Positions 25,600 to 34,596 of a stretch of DNA of 64,000 bases are shown one piece after another. The stretch covers positions 1 through 64,000 of the forward strand of contig NZ_VLKG01000015.1 of NCBI RefSeq assembly GCF_007830255.1. Direction: 5' to 3'. The translations under genes and the position numbers were made by a program. The notes under the pieces were generated by a model that made no database searches, was not told the origin of the DNA, and was given only the letters and a program-made list of their open reading frames with translations. Every line of letters starts with the position of its first letter. The stretch's first letter is position 1. Origin of the DNA: Azomonas agilis (lineage in GTDB: Bacteria; Pseudomonadota; Gammaproteobacteria; Pseudomonadales; Pseudomonadaceae).

Positions 25600-27621
25600 T
25601 TGAAGAAATGCCCACTTTGGCTCTGCCGATCCGCTTACTATTACTACATCCTTTTGATGTTGCTCAGCCACTCGCCCCTAGTTTGGGCCGTAGAGCCACC
25701 GCTGGAGCTAGGACGGGTTAGCCTGCAACTGAAATGGACACACTCGTTTCAATTTGCAGGCTACTACGCCGCTAAAGAATTAGGATTTTATCGACAGCTA
25801 GGGCTGGATGTAGAAATCCTAGAAGCCTATCCCAACCAAAATACTGATCCTGTCGAACAGGTAATCAGCAATAAAGCCCAATACGGAGTGGGCTCTAGTA
25901 GCTTGCTGTTATCCCGTCATGCCGGAAAGCCCGTTGTCGCTTTAGCCGTTATTTTTCAACACTCGCCCTTGGTGCTGATCAGTCGCCAAGACTCAGCCAA
26001 CCAATCCATCCATTCGTTGGCAGGCAAACGCTTGATGCTGGAACCCCATGCGGATGAGCTATTGGCTTATCTGCGCTTATCTGGGATTTCACCCGAGCAG
26101 TTAACAGTGCTTCCCCACAGTTTTAATACCACAGACTTGGTGGAGGGGCATACCGATGCTATCTCAGCCTACATCAGCCACGAGCCCTATTACCTCACTC
26201 AAGCGGGTTTACCCATACAAATCTACACCCCCAGAGCCAGCGGAATTGACTTTTATGGGGATAACCTATTTACCAGCGAACATGAATTGCATAACTACCC
26301 AGATCGGGTACACGCCTTTCGTGAGGCCAGCTTAAAGGGTTGGCAATACGCGTTGCAGCATCCTGAAGAGATAGCACAACTGATTCAGGATAAATACACT
26401 CAAGAACACAGCCTTGATTTTTACCGCTACCAAGCCTTCCAAATGGGCTTTTTACTGCAATCTGAGTTGATTGGTTTAGGCTACATGCATGCAGGTCGCT
26501 GGCAACACATAGCCCAAGTTTATGCTGATTTAGGCCTACTGCCCCAAAATTTTGATTTGGACGGCTTCCTCTACGAATCGAAAATCCTATCCCCCGATCC
26601 TACTTGGATTTACCTTGGCACCCCCTTGGCCCTTTTAGCCTATGGCTTGGCACTCTACACTTGGAACATCAATCGTCAGTTAAAAAGCAGCTTAGAGCAC
26701 AGTATTGAGGCTGAACGCGCATTACGTTTAAGCGAAGAACGCTACCGACTGGTAGCCGACAATGCGGGAGACGTTATTTGGACGCTGAACCTAGCGGGCC
26801 ACTGTACTTACGTCAGCCCTTCAATTTTAAAACTGCGCGGCTACACAGCCACTGAGGCATTGCAACAGCAGCTTGACCTTCTACTCTGCTCCGATCCCCA
26901 AAGCCCAAGCCGGATAATGCTAAACCAAGCCTTAGCCCAACTGAATGCAGGTCAAGGCGGCGATAATCTGCGTCTGGAATTACGGCAAATCTGCCAAGAT
27001 GGTAATAGTATTTGGACAGAGACCACCTGCTCTAATATGTTCAACCAGACAGGCCAACCCGTTGGTCTACTCTGTATCACCCGTAACATCACCGAGCGTC
27101 GCCATATAGAGGCTCAACTTCGTCATATGGCACGCCATGATCAATTAACCGGCTTACCCAACCGAGCGTTTTTTAGCGAACATTTACAGCAAGCCTTAAC
27201 CCAAGCCCATCAAAGGCAACATGCGCTGGCCGTTCTGTTTCTCGACTTCAATCACTTTAAGCCCATTAACGACAACTATGGACACGAGATAGGCGACCTG
27301 CTTTTAAAAGAAGCAGCCAAACGCATGCAAAACTGCCTCATCGCCCCGGACACTCTGTCCCGCATCGGCGGTGATGAATTCGTCATCCTGCTTACTGAAG
27401 TTGAAGATGAGCAAAAAGCCCATCAAACCGCGCAAAAACTCCACTTAACCTTGGCGACGCCCTTTTTTCTCCAAGGCCATGTGTTAAAGACTTCATGCAG
27501 TATCGGTATTGCATTGTATCCTGAGCATGGCTGCAACGAGCTCGATCTTTGCCGGTACGCAGATCAAGCTATGTACCAAAAAAAACGCGATCGGACTGAT
27601 GTTCCCTCCCAGCCCATGTAA
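25600..27621 (+). CDS. Diguanylate cyclase with periplasmic THI5/NMT1-like sensor and PAS domain
   Basis: A membrane signalling protein that should make c-di-GMP. Order: signal peptide; a periplasmic THI5/NMT1-like binding domain (about 30-310, starting LQLKWTHSFQFAGYYAAKELGFY); a transmembrane helix near 340; PAS (about 380-500); GGDEF with the intact motif R-I-G-G-D-E-F at 590-594. The RxxD inhibitory site five residues before the motif is missing (A-P-D instead). No EAL domain follows. I start at the TTG 25600, six bases after AAAGGA, because it gives a good signal peptide (KKCPLWLC ... VWA). The frame opens much earlier, at 25411, but that part overlaps ppiA and has no signal character. 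The product is 673 residues. The ligand is unknown; pyrimidine-like or similar small molecules are possible. Confidence 0.85.
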   Translation: MKKCPLWLCRSAYYYYILLMLLSHSPLVWAVEPPLELGRVSLQLKWTHSFQFAGYYAAKELGFYRQLGLDVEILEAYPNQNTDPVEQVISNKAQYGVGSSSLLLSRHAGKPVVALAVIFQHSPLVLISRQDSANQSIHSLAGKRLMLEPHADELLAYLRLSGISPEQLTVLPHSFNTTDLVEGHTDAISAYISHEPYYLTQAGLPIQIYTPRASGIDFYGDNLFTSEHELHNYPDRVHAFREASLKGWQYALQHPEEIAQLIQDKYTQEHSLDFYRYQAFQMGFLLQSELIGLGYMHAGRWQHIAQVYADLGLLPQNFDLDGFLYESKILSPDPTWIYLGTPLALLAYGLALYTWNINRQLKSSLEHSIEAERALRLSEERYRLVADNAGDVIWTLNLAGHCTYVSPSILKLRGYTATEALQQQLDLLLCSDPQSPSRIMLNQALAQLNAGQGGDNLRLELRQICQDGNSIWTETTCSNMFNQTGQPVGLLCITRNITERRHIEAQLRHMARHDQLTGLPNRAFFSEHLQQALTQAHQRQHALAVLFLDFNHFKPINDNYGHEIGDLLLKEAAKRMQNCLIAPDTLSRIGGDEFVILLTEVEDEQKAHQTAQKLHLTLATPFFLQGHVLKTSCSIGIALYPEHGCNELDLCRYADQAMYQKKRDRTDVPSQPM

Positions 27622-27625
27622 CCCC

Positions 27626-28555
27626 TTAGCGCTCACTGACCCGTCGAGCGGTCATAGGGTACAAACGCTTCAGCTTTTGTTGACGGTAGCTGCGTAACTC
27701 GGGGCTTAGAGTCGAAATTTTCCCTGTTTCTACCCAACGTCTTAAGCGGTTCGCATCGGCAAAACGACTGGACTTCCCTAAAGAGTCCAACAACACAATG
27801 GCCATGGGGCTACGCCCTATCTCAGCAACCATCACCAGACAATGACCGGCATCATCGGTAAATCCTGTTTTGCTTACTTGAATTTGCCAATCACCATTAC
27901 GCACCAAAGGATTGGTGTTGAAAAAACTCTGGCTGTAATTAGGGGAGCGGAAATGTACGTCATCCGTTACCGTGGTACTAAGCTCACGAATCAGTGGATA
28001 TTGGCGTGCTGCCCTCAACATCGACACTAAATCGCGGGCCGTCGAGGTATTTTTAGCAGACAACCCCGTAGGCTCAACGAAACGACTTTTGCGCATACCC
28101 AGCGCCCTTGCCTTAGCATTCATAGCCGCCACAAACGCTTTATGTCCTCCCGGATAATGGTGGGCCAAACTGGAAGCTGCCCGATTCTCTGAAGACATCA
28201 AGGCCAAACGCAGCATTTCCAGCCGAGTTACTTCACTGTTTACCCTAACGCGGGAAAACACCCCCTTTAACTCCTGAGTGTCCTTGATTTGTACCGGGAG
28301 TTGCTGATTCATCGGTAACTGAGCATCCAGTACCACCATGGCTGTCATCAGCTTAGTAATGGACGCAATGGGTAGCACGACATCAGGGTAACTGGAAAAA
28401 ACCTCTCGCCCGCTGGCCAGATCCACCACCAAAGCACTGACCGAGGCCAGCTCTACGGAAGGGGGTATGCTTTGAGCCTGTACATCAGAGATTCGAACCA
28501 CCATCAGCAGCCCAACCAGTAGACTGCCAAAGACAACGGATATTTGAGAGCGCAT
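27626..28555 (-). CDS. pbpG: D-alanyl-D-alanine endopeptidase, PBP7-like
   Basis: A 309-residue penicillin-binding protein of the S11 peptidase family, exported to the periplasm by a signal peptide (about 1-27, ending V-Q-A). The serine-protease-like motifs are present: S65-I-T-K68, S122-E-N124 and K229-T-G231. It would cut cross-links between peptidoglycan stems. It is convergent with the cyclase gene (4 bp gap) and divergent from the phosphatase gene. Confidence 0.93.
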   Translation of the reverse strand: MRSQISVVFGSLLVGLLMVVRISDVQAQSIPPSVELASVSALVVDLASGREVFSSYPDVVLPIASITKLMTAMVVLDAQLPMNQQLPVQIKDTQELKGVFSRVRVNSEVTRLEMLRLALMSSENRAASSLAHHYPGGHKAFVAAMNAKARALGMRKSRFVEPTGLSAKNTSTARDLVSMLRAARQYPLIRELSTTVTDDVHFRSPNYSQSFFNTNPLVRNGDWQIQVSKTGFTDDAGHCLVMVAEIGRSPMAIVLLDSLGKSSRFADANRLRRWVETGKISTLSPELRSYRQQKLKRLYPMTARRVSER

Positions 28556-28699
28556 GTAACAGACTCACGCCAATGTGAAATATAAAGTTATATTTTAATT
28601 CAAAGTATTCAAAGGGATAAAGTTGCCTAATCCAGATTACCAGCGAATCTACATCCCTTATTCCTACCTTAAATCAATACATCCAACACTAAGGACACC

Positions 28700-30685
28700 A
28701 TGACGGATAACCAGCATTCGAGGCCGCCTGTGAGCTCTGATACATCCACACAGGAATGCAAGGATCTTCCCCCAGTTTTAGCTGGGCCCATACTCAGACG
28801 CTCAGAGCCGAAGCGCTTGGTATTATGGCTTTTAGCCAGTCGCCCCCTCTCCCTGCAATTACACCTTAGCTACAAGCAACACTTTCAAGATCGCGTGGAG
28901 TACCAGCTTACGCTGGATACTGACCGTTGCCAGCAAATTCCGCTGGGACAGCACGCTTGGTTGCATCTAATTGAGGTTCACTTAGAGCGTCCTTTACCTC
29001 AGGATGAGGTTATTGAATACGACTTAGAAATTCTTGACTCAGAACCTCATAGCCTCATCGCCCAATGGGCTCCTCATCTTCTTTACCCCGGCCAACAGCG
29101 CCCAAATTTTTGCCTTAGAAGTCGCGTCGATCACCTGCTTCACGGGTCTTGCCGCAAACCACATCATCCCAGTGGGGATGGCTTACTTCAGGTAGACCGC
29201 ATCTTATTTGAGCACCAGCACCATCCCCAAACACGCCCCGCTTTATTGATGATGAGTGGTGATCAAATTTACGCCGACGATGTAGCAGGCCCTCTGCTGG
29301 CAGCCATTCACGAATTAATCGCCGTACTGGGCTTATACGATGAGTATCTAGAGGGTGCCTGCATCCATACCAGTCAAGCACTGTACCAACATCCGGCCAG
29401 CTACTATCGGCGGGAAGATTTACTACCGGCTTATCAATCCAGCGAGGAAGTCCGAGAGCGATTTTTCGGCGGTGTACGCAAACCTATTTTCACCACCGCT
29501 AACGCCCATAACCACTTGATTAGCCTTGCCGAAGTCATTGCCATGTACTTGCTGGTATGGTCTCCCATACCTTGGCAATTGATTTCACAACGCCCCCCTC
29601 AATTACCTAAAAAATTGCAGCACCAATATCAACAAGAACAACAAGAGATACAGCGTTTTGTATCCGGCCTGCCTCAAGTGGCTAGAGCCTTGGCACATAT
29701 TCCCTGCTTAATGATTTTTGACGACCACGATGTCACTGATGATTGGAATCTTTCCGCCAGTTGGGAACAAACGGCGTACCAACACGCCTTTTCCCGACGA
29801 ATTGTGGGCAATGCCTTGCTGGGGTATCTGCTGTGTCAAGGCTGGGGTAATGCTCCTGAGCACTTCACATCAGACCTTAAAGCCGTCAAAACACTGTTTT
29901 CTACCCAAGATGGGTATTTAAATCAGTCCGCACAGGATCAATTAGTGGATCGTTTACTGAAGGTTAAACACTGGCATTACAGCCTTCCCACTCAACCTCC
30001 GATCATCGTCTTAGATACCCGCACCCGACGTTGGCACGACGACGACTATCTTTCACGCCCTTCCGGACTGATGGACTGGGAAGCCCTGTGCGAACTACAA
30101 AATGAACTCTTGGATCAACCCAACGCCATTATCATTTCCGCGGCTCCCATGTTTGGGGTCAAGCTGATTGAAGCGGTACAAAAGATTTTCACCTGGGCAG
30201 GCTATCCCCTACTGGTTGATGCCGAAAACTGGATGGCTCATTCTGGGGCCGCTAAGGTGATGCTCAACATTTTTTGCCACTCACGCACCCCAGCTAATTA
30301 CCTGATCCTCTCTGGAGATGTGCATTATTCTTTTACATACCAAGTACTGATCCGACGGCGTGATCTGGAAGGCCCGCATATTTGGCAAGTGACCAGCAGC
30401 GGAATCAAAAATGAATTCCCAACCCGATTATTGGCCTGCTTCGATCATCTAAACCGCTGGCTCTACTCTCCCCGCTCGCCACTCAACTGGTTTACTAAGC
30501 GCAGACGTTTAGAAGTAAACCCATGCCCCCCAGACTCAGCCCCCTCAGGGCGGCGATTATGGAACCAAGCAGGTATAGGCCAAGTACACCTTGATACTGA
30601 AGGTTGCCCTATCCAGATACACCAGTGCAACACGGACGGCACCAAAACCAGTTTCATACAAAATATTTCAAAAAAATGTCATTAG
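28700..30685 (+). CDS. PhoD-like metallophosphatase
   Basis: A 661-residue protein of the PhoD-like phosphatase group. Metal-binding motifs are visible: SGDQIYADD (D188), FDDHDVTDDW (D341, D342, H343) and SGDVHYSF (D540, H542). No signal peptide or Tat motif is seen at the N-terminus, so unlike secreted PhoD it is probably cytoplasmic. An N-terminal beta-rich region (about 25-140) precedes the catalytic domain. AAGGACACC is well placed before the ATG. The substrate is not known; phosphodiesters or phosphomonoesters are the family's range. A strong terminator follows. Confidence 0.85.
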   Translation: MTDNQHSRPPVSSDTSTQECKDLPPVLAGPILRRSEPKRLVLWLLASRPLSLQLHLSYKQHFQDRVEYQLTLDTDRCQQIPLGQHAWLHLIEVHLERPLPQDEVIEYDLEILDSEPHSLIAQWAPHLLYPGQQRPNFCLRSRVDHLLHGSCRKPHHPSGDGLLQVDRILFEHQHHPQTRPALLMMSGDQIYADDVAGPLLAAIHELIAVLGLYDEYLEGACIHTSQALYQHPASYYRREDLLPAYQSSEEVRERFFGGVRKPIFTTANAHNHLISLAEVIAMYLLVWSPIPWQLISQRPPQLPKKLQHQYQQEQQEIQRFVSGLPQVARALAHIPCLMIFDDHDVTDDWNLSASWEQTAYQHAFSRRIVGNALLGYLLCQGWGNAPEHFTSDLKAVKTLFSTQDGYLNQSAQDQLVDRLLKVKHWHYSLPTQPPIIVLDTRTRRWHDDDYLSRPSGLMDWEALCELQNELLDQPNAIIISAAPMFGVKLIEAVQKIFTWAGYPLLVDAENWMAHSGAAKVMLNIFCHSRTPANYLILSGDVHYSFTYQVLIRRRDLEGPHIWQVTSSGIKNEFPTRLLACFDHLNRWLYSPRSPLNWFTKRRRLEVNPCPPDSAPSGRRLWNQAGIGQVHLDTEGCPIQIHQCNTDGTKTSFIQNISKKCH

Positions 30686-30692
30686 AATAACG

Positions 30693-30720
30693 AAAAGGCC
30701 CTATGCATAGGGCTTTTTCG
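30693..30720 (+). terminator. Rho-independent terminator after the PhoD-like gene
   Basis: A perfect 16-base palindrome GCCCTATGCATAGGGC (30698-30713) is flanked by AAAA on the left and TTTTT on the right. The T-run supports termination of plus-strand transcription. The A-run means it could also work on the other strand. Confidence 0.85.
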
Positions 30721-30835
30721 CATAGGGAATAAGTTTATGTACTAAGCAGAAAAGAATTGAAAAGAATTATTCTTCGTAGCAAGAAGGTGGGCTCGATAGC
30801 ATCAGCAAGAAACACGCCCTCCTCATGAGAAAGAC

Positions 30836-31330
30836 ATGAAAAAATCGAAGCAACTTGCAGCTCTTTTGACTGGCCTCAGTTTTTCCTTAGTTTTTTCTGC
30901 ACAGCTATCCGCAGAAACAAACCAACAAAACACTGTGCCTCAATGCAAGCAAGCCTCTCAGGAAGAGATCGCCCAACTGTTTGACCGCTGGAATGCGGCA
31001 CTACAAACAGGCAACCCAGATACTGTTGTAGAACGCTATGCAGAACAGTCCATTTTATTACCTACTGTATCCGGTAAAGCACGCCTAACTCCGGCGGAGA
31101 AAAAGGATTATTTCGAGCACTTTTTGGCTAAAAAACCCGTAGGTAAAATCGACCACCGCCAAATCCAAGTGAGCTGCAACACGGCTGTGGATACCGGGCA
31201 CTACACCTTCACCCTAAAAGATGGTGATAAAACCCAAGAGGTCGCCGCTCGCTACAGTTACGCTTATCAATGGAACGGCAAAGACTGGTACATCATCAGC
31301 CATCACTCGTCTGTCACTCCAAGCCATTGA
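30836..31330 (+). CDS. Secreted NTF2/SnoaL-like protein (SgcJ/EcaC type)
   Basis: A 164-residue protein with a clear signal peptide (about 1-26, KKSKQLAALLTGLSFSLVFSAQLSA). The mature part is an NTF2-like fold of the SgcJ/EcaC/CaMKII-association type: QLFDRWNAALQTGNPDTVVERYAEQSILLPTVSG, then a C-terminal W-N-G-K-D-W-Y-I-I-S-H-H-S-S. Members of this group are often of unknown function. It is monocistronic, between two terminators, and it probably acts in the periplasm. Confidence 0.85.
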   Translation: MKKSKQLAALLTGLSFSLVFSAQLSAETNQQNTVPQCKQASQEEIAQLFDRWNAALQTGNPDTVVERYAEQSILLPTVSGKARLTPAEKKDYFEHFLAKKPVGKIDHRQIQVSCNTAVDTGHYTFTLKDGDKTQEVAARYSYAYQWNGKDWYIISHHSSVTPSH

Positions 31331-31363
31331 TATAAATTCTTTTTTAGCACTAGAAACACTCAA

Positions 31364-31391
31364 AGCCGCTCTCTTGTAGGGCGGTTTTTTT
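31364..31391 (+). terminator. Rho-independent terminator after the NTF2-like gene
   Basis: The stem CCGCTCT/AGGGCGG (one G-T pair) with a short loop runs into seven T residues, 35 bp after the stop codon. Confidence 0.8.
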
Positions 31392-31482
31392 ATGCTAATG
31401 CTCCTCCCTTAACTCAAACTTAACATTGGAATTAGATATTCGGCCCAACAATGTATTTTTATACCGACAAGCTGCGCCCATT

Positions 31483-31512
31483 AAAAAAGGCCGGAAATTC
31501 CGGCCTTTTTTA
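31483..31512. terminator. Bidirectional terminator between feoC and the NTF2-like gene
   Basis: The stem GGCCGGAA/TTCCGGCC has A6 on one side and T6 on the other, so it can terminate on either strand. It lies three bases from the end of feoC and most likely closes the minus-strand iron operon. Confidence 0.85.
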
Positions 31513-31514
31513 AA

Positions 31515-31748
31515 TTAGGGTGCTGAATCTACCCACTCGTAAATCACTAACGTCGCTGGATTGCAGCTACAACAGGGTTTATTACAACTTGTACCCTCTG
31601 GAAGCTTGCGGGCTCTGCCTTTACGCTCCAGATGCTGCAACATGGGCTCAACGGCTTCGGGCGTGCTGTTCAGCGCATGGGCAAGATCCACTAAACTGGC
31701 TCGGCCTTGTTGACGTAAGGTCTCATTCAGCGCTGAAAGCATGCTCAT
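31515..31748 (-). CDS. feoC: FeoC-like regulatory protein of the Feo iron transporter
   Basis: A 77-residue winged-helix protein. The N-terminal helix-turn-helix (LSALNETLRQQGRASLVDLAHAL) and a C-terminal cysteine group C-N-K-P-C-C-S-C fit FeoC, which is thought to modulate FeoB stability or sense iron/oxygen through an Fe-S cluster. Its ATG shares a base with the feoB stop (TAATG), a tight coupling typical of feoABC. It is the last gene of the operon. Confidence 0.88.
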   Translation of the reverse strand: MSMLSALNETLRQQGRASLVDLAHALNSTPEAVEPMLQHLERKGRARKLPEGTSCNKPCCSCNPATLVIYEWVDSAP

Positions 31749-34054
31749 TAGATTTCCCCTTTCACTTTATTGAAGCTCAAAATATTTTGAGCTTCCCGAT
31801 GCCCTGCAAACCAAAGCATAACAAAGGCTAATACAAAGCCCGCTGACATGCCTAACGTCCACAACAGTGAGCTAAAGGGATGCTTGGCCCAGGTAGCGAT
31901 CTGATAAAAGAGTGTTGCCAAGCCATAAGCCACCCCAGTGGTCCAAGCAGCCACAAAAGCAGTCCAACGTCCACCGGCTTCCTGATAGATAGCCGCAGTA
32001 GCTGCGGTACAGGGAAAGTAAAGCAAGATAAACAGCAGATAAGCAAAGGCCCCCGCCATACCGTCAAAACGCTCTACCATCGCCCCGAAGGTGCCTGAAG
32101 TCACTTCATCGCCTAGGGTTTCCGACTGATCATCGGTAAGTCCTAGGGGATCAGCCCAATGCCCTAAAGCATCCACTAAATTCGCAGGAATCGTAGCAAA
32201 AGCCTCCGCTAAGGCAGCACCTAACGCAAAAGGTGTTTCCTCTGACGCATTGCCAGTCTCTTGAGCTGCCATAGCACCGTAGGTAGCACTCAGGGTTCCC
32301 ACTACTACCTCTTTAGCCAAGATGCCGGTAAAGATACCCACCGCTGCGGGCCAATTTTCAGCATCTAAGCCAAAAGGAGAAAACGCTGGGGCCAGTACTC
32401 GCCCCGTTGCTGCTAATACGGAGCTTTCGGTATCTTCATGACCAAAGGTGCCGTCCGTTCCAATGGAGCCTAATACGTTCAGCACCAATACCATCGGCAC
32501 AATGACGCGCCCTGCACGGAAGATGAACCCCTTCAGGCGCGACCACGTATGGATCAATACCCCTTTCAAGGTCGGGAGGTGATAAGGCGGTAACTCCATG
32601 ATGAACGGAGTGGCATCACCCTCTAACAGCGTCTGCTTCAGCACCAGACCGGTCAGAATGGCGATCAGAATACCGATCAGATACAGACCGAAAATGATGT
32701 TTTGCCCACTCTCAGGGAAAAACGCGGCCACAAAGAGCACATAAACCGGCAGACGTGCACCGCAGGACATAAAGGGGGTCATGGCAATCGTCATTAAACG
32801 ATCGCGCCGATGCTCTAAAGTTCGGGTTGCCATAACTGCTGGGACGTTACATCCAAAGCCCACAATCAGCGGTACAAAGGATTTCCCCGGCAAACCGACC
32901 CAGCGCATAAAACGATCCATCACAAAGGCAGCTCGGGCCATATAACCCGAGTCCTCTAGCATGGACAAAAATAAATACAAAAAGCCAATTACAGGAACAA
33001 AGGTCAAAATAACCTGAATACCACCGCCAATGCCCTGTGCCAGCAAAGCGGTTAGCCAATCGGGAGCACCTAACCCCGTCAGTAACTCACCAAAACCATC
33101 TACTAATAAAGCAGCTGCGGCTAGATCAAAAAAGTCGATAAATGCCCCACCAATATTGATGGTGAACATAAACATTAGGTACATCATTAAGAAGAAAATC
33201 GGGATACCCAATATCCGATTGAGAACTACACGATCCAGTAAATCAGAAATGTCCCGAGTCACACGCCCTGAGTGAGTTACCGTAGCACCCGCCATACGGT
33301 TGGCAAAGCCGTAACGGGCATCGGCCACCATAATATCCAAGTCATCGCCTAATTCGGCTTTTAGCTTAATGGCTAAGTCTTGAGCCTCTGCGCTGGCAAC
33401 TGTACGGGCCAGATCATCCCCCTCCAGTAAACGCACCGCTAACCAGCGTGAGGAGAGTTTTTCGGTGGGAAGTTTGGGCGCTAATTGGGTGACAGCTTGT
33501 TCTAATGAGTCTTCGTAGGTAATGGTCAAGCTGGAACGTACAGGCTGTTCTAAGGCTTGTTGAATAAAACCTTTTAGATCCTCTATCCCTTTACCTACCG
33601 ATGCCACGATCGGAACCACCGGACAGCCCAACTGGGCCGACAACTGAGCAGGCTCGACCTTCATGCCTTTGGCATCGGCCACGTCCACCATATTCATTAC
33701 GACTAGTAGAGGTACCTGCATTTCACACAACTGGGTGGTCAAATACAGGTTACGTTCTAGGTTAGCTGCGTCTACGATGTTGACGATAAGGTCTGCTTCA
33801 TTTTCGTGCACATAGTCGCGGGCGACTCGCTCATCCAAAGAGACCTCATGCTCCACCACATCTAATGAATAGGTGCCGGGTAGATCAATAACTTCGACTA
33901 AAACATCACCCCGGTGGTATTCGCCACTTTTGCGCTCTACGGTTACGCCGGGCCAATTACCTACTTGCTGTTTTGAACCGGTCAGCGCATTAAAAAGGGT
34001 GGTTTTTCCACAGTTCGGATTGCCTACAAGCCCTATAGTATAACGCCGTGTCAT
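31748..34054 (-). CDS. feoB: Ferrous iron transport protein B
   Basis: A 768-residue inner-membrane Fe(II) transporter. The N-terminal GTPase has G1 GNPNCGKTT (residues 11-19), G3 D-L-P-G-T-Y-S-L and G4 N-M-V-D. A helical linker and then two Gate/core membrane domains follow, with the conserved G-C-N-V-P region (VGFGCNVPAVMATRTLE). Full length, no frameshift. It shares single bases with feoA and feoC at its two ends, so translation of all three is coupled. It would feed Fe(II) to the iron-storage genes upstream in the same run. Confidence 0.97.
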   Translation of the reverse strand: MTRRYTIGLVGNPNCGKTTLFNALTGSKQQVGNWPGVTVERKSGEYHRGDVLVEVIDLPGTYSLDVVEHEVSLDERVARDYVHENEADLIVNIVDAANLERNLYLTTQLCEMQVPLLVVMNMVDVADAKGMKVEPAQLSAQLGCPVVPIVASVGKGIEDLKGFIQQALEQPVRSSLTITYEDSLEQAVTQLAPKLPTEKLSSRWLAVRLLEGDDLARTVASAEAQDLAIKLKAELGDDLDIMVADARYGFANRMAGATVTHSGRVTRDISDLLDRVVLNRILGIPIFFLMMYLMFMFTINIGGAFIDFFDLAAAALLVDGFGELLTGLGAPDWLTALLAQGIGGGIQVILTFVPVIGFLYLFLSMLEDSGYMARAAFVMDRFMRWVGLPGKSFVPLIVGFGCNVPAVMATRTLEHRRDRLMTIAMTPFMSCGARLPVYVLFVAAFFPESGQNIIFGLYLIGILIAILTGLVLKQTLLEGDATPFIMELPPYHLPTLKGVLIHTWSRLKGFIFRAGRVIVPMVLVLNVLGSIGTDGTFGHEDTESSVLAATGRVLAPAFSPFGLDAENWPAAVGIFTGILAKEVVVGTLSATYGAMAAQETGNASEETPFALGAALAEAFATIPANLVDALGHWADPLGLTDDQSETLGDEVTSGTFGAMVERFDGMAGAFAYLLFILLYFPCTAATAAIYQEAGGRWTAFVAAWTTGVAYGLATLFYQIATWAKHPFSSLLWTLGMSAGFVLAFVMLWFAGHREAQNILSFNKVKGEI

Positions 34055-34278
34055 TACAGCCGCTCCACTGTCAAGGCCTCAGCCTCTGCCTTGCGTAACG
34101 AAAGCGCAAAGCCACGCACTTTAATTTCAATCGGATCTCCCATAGGGGCGACACGGGTTACACTCAGCTCAACACCCGGGGTTAATCCCATAGACAGAAG
34201 TTTGCGCCGGTAAGCACTACTGCCCTCACTAAAACCGACAACCCGGGCACGATCACCCACCGACAGGTTTTTCAACAT
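34054..34278 (-). CDS. feoA: Ferrous iron transport protein A
   Basis: A 74-residue SH3-like cytoplasmic partner of FeoB. It has G-D-R-A-R-V-V-G-F and L-S-M-G-L-T-P-G-V-E-L, then I-E-I-K-V-R-G-F-A-L-S-L-R-K-A-E-A. GAGGA precedes the ATG. It lies directly before feoB and shares its last base with the feoB start. Confidence 0.95.
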   Translation of the reverse strand: MLKNLSVGDRARVVGFSEGSSAYRRKLLSMGLTPGVELSVTRVAPMGDPIEIKVRGFALSLRKAEAEALTVERL

Positions 34279-34328
34279 TGGTGTTCCTCACTTGCAACGG
34301 ATGGGCTACCAAAAAGCCCCGGTGATTT

Positions 34329-34577
34329 TCACACTGGACAAACCAGAATCTTACTTGCCATACCAAAACCTAGGGCAAAACGGGTTTCTCCCCGCGAAAT
34401 CACCAGCCCACCGGCTCCTTGGCGCTGGCGAACCCAGATTTCACTACCCACATTGAGACCCATTTCAGTCAGGCGTTTGGTTAAACTAGCACCTCCCTGT
34501 AGGGAAATGATACGCACTGCGGTATCTTCGCTAGCCATAGCTAGGGGAAAACCCGACGTCTGGGATGTCGTGCTCAT
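34329..34577 (-). CDS. feoA: Second FeoA-domain protein
   Basis: An 82-residue FeoA-like protein (ATG at 34577, preceded by GAGG). It has LQGGASLTKRLTEMGLNVGSEIWVRQRQGAGGLVISRGETRFALGFGMA, the same fold signature as the 74-residue FeoA next door but with low identity. The frame continues upstream to 34685, but that part runs into the ATPase gene and adds nothing family-like, so I exclude it. Two FeoA proteins before one FeoB is not rare, but here one of them sits between the P-type ATPase and the feo genes. It may serve the neighbouring metal ATPase system rather than FeoB; that is inference. Confidence 0.88.
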   Translation of the reverse strand: MSTTSQTSGFPLAMASEDTAVRIISLQGGASLTKRLTEMGLNVGSEIWVRQRQGAGGLVISRGETRFALGFGMASKILVCPV

Positions 34578-34596
34578 GTAGTGGAACCTCACAGTT

